In this document: positions 6,357 to 7,655 of the stretch, piece by piece
Layout of the letters: the number at the start of each line of letters is the position of its first letter
Numbering within the stretch: the stretch's first letter is position 1
From: Actinomycetota bacterium
GTDB taxonomy: Bacteria > Actinomycetota > Acidimicrobiia > Acidimicrobiales > JAFATL01
Reading direction: 5' to 3'
Assembly (NCBI GenBank): GCA_019243975.1
Contig: JAFATL010000192.1
Location: 1 to 7,655 of the forward strand
DNA length: 7,655 nucleotides
The notes under the pieces: model-generated
Seen by the model: only the letters and a program-made list of their open reading frames with translations
Told to the model about the DNA's origin: nothing
Databases searched by the model: none
Position numbers and translations under genes: made by a program

Positions 6357-6383
6357 GACAGGCCCCGATGCCTGGGATATAAC
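6355..6383 (+). promoter_or_regulatory. Sigma-70-like promoter of the SnoaL-like/dioxygenase pair
   Basis: TCGACA (6355-6360, five of six bases of the -35 consensus) and TATAAC (6378-6383, five of six of the -10 consensus) are separated by exactly 17 bp. The predicted start of transcription, about 6389-6391, falls inside the palindrome at 6385-6394, giving a leader of about 50 nt before the ATG at 6441. Confidence 0.6.
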
Positions 6384-6409
6384 GTAGTTAACTATCTAGC
6401 GGCAGACAA
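6381..6409 (-). promoter_or_regulatory. Divergent promoter candidate for the hydrolase-SDR operon
   Basis: On the minus strand, TTGTCT (6409-6404) and TACGTT (6386-6381, TAnnnT type) are spaced 17 bp apart. Transcription would begin near 6374, giving a leader of about 28 nt that contains the GAGGAG site. It is a weaker match than the plus-strand promoter, and the two overlap back to back. Confidence 0.42.
6385..6394. promoter_or_regulatory. Perfect palindrome, candidate operator shared by both divergent promoters
   Basis: TAGTTAACTA is a perfect 10-bp dyad in an AT-rich island of an otherwise very GC-rich window. It covers the predicted start of the plus-strand transcript and lies almost wholly in the spacer of the minus-strand promoter, overlapping its -10 box by two bases. 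A dimeric repressor bound here (TetR, MarR or GntR type, all common for catabolic operons) could block both. No regulator gene is in the window. A second, weaker dyad, CAGGC-6 nt-GCCTG, lies at 6359-6374. Confidence 0.5.
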
Positions 6410-6440
6410 GGTCGGCGGCGCGAACGGGAGTCGAACGAGC

Positions 6441-6857
6441 ATGGACGACGGGGCGAAGCGTGAGGCCAACGAAGCGCTGGTACGCCGCATCATGGGTCAC
6501 ATCTCGGCCGGCGAGCTGCAGGAGATGATCGACCTCACCCACGAGGACCTCGTGTTCGAGCTGCCCTACGGCGGTGACCTGATGCCGGCACCCGTGAACA
6601 AGCAGTTCTTCGCCGCCATCCAGGAGCCGACGTTCTCGCAGTTCTCCCGCTTCTCGATCGCGCCCACCGAGGTGCACGCCATGCTCGACCCCGACCAGCT
6701 CGTGGTGGAGTACCGCAGCGAGGGCGAGGTCGCCGCCACCGGCAAGGCGTACCTCAACCGCTACATCGGCGTGTTCCGCTTCAAGGACGGCAAGGTCGTG
6801 GAGTGGAAGGAGTTCCACAACCCCGAGGTCGTCTCCGAAGCCTTCGCCCGCGGCTAA
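6441..6857 (+). CDS. SnoaL-like / NTF2-fold protein (ketosteroid isomerase-related, PhzA/PhzB-like)
   Basis: A 138-residue protein of the size of single-domain NTF2-like folds. The pattern fits the cone-shaped alpha+beta barrel: N-terminal helices (about 5-34, ending in MIDLTHEDLVFELPYG), a central helix near 53-61, and three long C-terminal strands with LVVEYRSEG (87-95), YLNRYIGVFRFKDGKV (104-119) and EWKEFHNPEV (121-130). The closing segment YxGVFRFKDGKVxEWKEFHNP is typical of SnoaL-like and PhzA/B-like members. These act as small-molecule isomerases, cyclases or hydrolases, or bind ligands without known chemistry. Acidic and His side chains facing the pocket (for example Asp36, Glu40, Glu122, His126) are candidates, but the catalytic residues cannot be assigned. 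The ATG at 6441 is preceded by GGGAG at 10 nt. It is the first gene of a plus-strand pair with the dioxygenase (15-nt gap). No signal peptide is seen, so it is cytoplasmic. Confidence 0.88.
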   Translation: MDDGAKREANEALVRRIMGHISAGELQEMIDLTHEDLVFELPYGGDLMPAPVNKQFFAAIQEPTFSQFSRFSIAPTEVHAMLDPDQLVVEYRSEGEVAATGKAYLNRYIGVFRFKDGKVVEWKEFHNPEVVSEAFARG

Positions 6858-6872
6858 CTAGGGTCGCGGGCC

Positions 6873-7655
6873 GTGGCTACCCGCGCTCCCGACATCGACC
6901 TCGATGCTGCTCGTGCCGCCTATGAGGAGCAGGGGTACTGGATGTCGCCCGTGCTGTTCGGTGCCGATGAGGTGTCACGTTTCTTGGCTGCCACGGCGCG
7001 GGTGGTGGAGGGGGAGTACACCGGCAGCCGGCCGCCAACGCTCGTGCTGCCGCCCAGCCCGTCGCCCAGCGACCTGCGCAAGATCGACAACGCCTGGTGG
7101 GCGGATCCTGATTTGGCGTCGCTGGCGACCGATGCGCGACTGGGTGAGATCGCGGCGGCGTTGTTGGGCGCGTCGACGGTGCGGTTGTGGCAGGACCAGC
7201 TCCTCTATAAGCCGCCGGGTGGGCCGACCGAGACCACCATCGGCTGGCACCAGGACTGGGCCAGCTGGGACACGGTTGCGTCGCACGACGGGTTCGTCAC
7301 CGCCTGGGTGGCGTTCGACGACGTCGACGACGACAACGGGGCCATGCAGATGATCCCGGGTAGCAACCACTGGGGGCTGGTGCCGGGCGGCAGCAACTTC
7401 TTCGCCACCGACCGCGATGCGCAGCTGCGTGGCTTCGGCGATCGCGAGGTGCCGGCGCCGGTATCGATGGTGATGCGGGCCGGGCAGGCAAGCTTCCACA
7501 GCCCGCTCACGTTCCACGGCAGCGGGCCCAACACGTCGGACCGTCTGCGCCGCTCGCTGGCGATCCATTTCGTCGACGGAGATGTCACTGCGGCGTCGCG
7601 TGAGGGCATCTGGCAGCACTACAACCTCGCGCTGTTCCAGGAGCGGGGTGGCCAG
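6873..7655 (+). CDS. Phytanoyl-CoA dioxygenase (PhyH)-like Fe(II)/2-oxoglutarate oxygenase, cut by right edge
   Basis: 261 residues are visible with no stop before the edge; family members are usually 250-310 residues, so most of the protein is present. The start is GTG, the first start codon after an in-frame stop, 15 nt beyond the SnoaL-like gene; only a weak AGGG precedes it. The double-stranded beta-helix core carries the iron ligands His126 and Asp128 in GWHQDWASWD (124-133) and His215 in TFHGSGPN (213-220). Arg227 or Arg228 in DRLRRSLAIHF is placed to bind 2-oxoglutarate. The family signature AWVAFDDVDDDNGAMQMIPGS occurs at about 144-164. All facial-triad residues are intact, so an active hydroxylase is expected, using O2 and 2-oxoglutarate. 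The substrate is not predictable: this family hydroxylates acyl-CoAs, amino acids, terpenoids and other natural products. It is probably co-expressed with the SnoaL-like protein. Confidence 0.9.
   Translation, partial: MATRAPDIDLDAARAAYEEQGYWMSPVLFGADEVSRFLAATARVVEGEYTGSRPPTLVLPPSPSPSDLRKIDNAWWADPDLASLATDARLGEIAAALLGASTVRLWQDQLLYKPPGGPTETTIGWHQDWASWDTVASHDGFVTAWVAFDDVDDDNGAMQMIPGSNHWGLVPGGSNFFATDRDAQLRGFGDREVPAPVSMVMRAGQASFHSPLTFHGSGPNTSDRLRRSLAIHFVDGDVTAASREGIWQHYNLALFQERGGQ

Noticed and set aside
6381..6389. AACGTAGTT as a KstR-type (cholesterol regulon) operator.
   Set aside because: The known KstR-type core is AACnnGTT with a 2-nt gap and flanking T/A. Here the gap is 3 nt, and the stronger symmetry is centred on GTTAAC instead.
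7315..7337. GAC-rich repeat run that looks like a microsatellite.
   Set aside because: It encodes the Asp-rich DDVDDDNG stretch that belongs to the normal PhyH family signature before the PGS motif.

Overview
The window is strongly G+C-rich, codon third positions are mostly G or C, and GTG starts are frequent. The gene families (crotonase, an SDR close to actinobacterial 3alpha/20beta-hydroxysteroid dehydrogenases, family VIII-like serine hydrolases, phytanoyl-CoA dioxygenase) are those expected of a free-living high-GC actinobacterium, possibly an Acidimicrobiia-type lineage. This assignment comes from composition and family content only. There are no RNA genes, CRISPR arrays, insertion sequences or phage genes, and no gene-free stretch longer than about 95 bases.

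Left block (1-2159, minus strand): three genes read leftwards. They are a hemolysin III/TrhA-family seven-helix membrane protein, a crotonase-fold enzyme, and the N-terminal part of a secreted Ala/Pro-rich protein that runs off the left edge. The crotonase keeps the fold motifs but has Thr and Gln where classical enoyl-CoA hydratases carry their two catalytic glutamates.

Middle (2160-3233, plus strand): a short divergent intergenic region leads into a membrane-anchored GGDEF diguanylate cyclase with an intact active site and c-di-GMP inhibitory site. Its GTG start has no Shine-Dalgarno and lies directly downstream of a -10-like box, which suggests a leaderless transcript.

Right block (3270-7655): a compact group of enzymes. 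A serine hydrolase (plus) converges on an SDR (minus). Their stop codons overlap by 4 nt inside a perfect 9-bp inverted repeat that probably ends both transcripts. Upstream of the SDR, in the same minus operon, is a second, paralogous serine hydrolase. Across a 95-nt divergent promoter region with a perfect 10-bp palindrome lie a SnoaL/NTF2-like protein and a phytanoyl-CoA dioxygenase-like Fe(II)/2-oxoglutarate enzyme (plus, cut by the right edge). Together the hydrolases, oxidoreductase, SnoaL-like protein and oxygenase resemble a small catabolic or tailoring module acting on an ester- or lactone-containing, hydroxylated (possibly isoprenoid or steroid-like) substrate. That pathway is inferred. 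The shared operator-like palindrome is the best evidence that the two divergent halves are controlled together.
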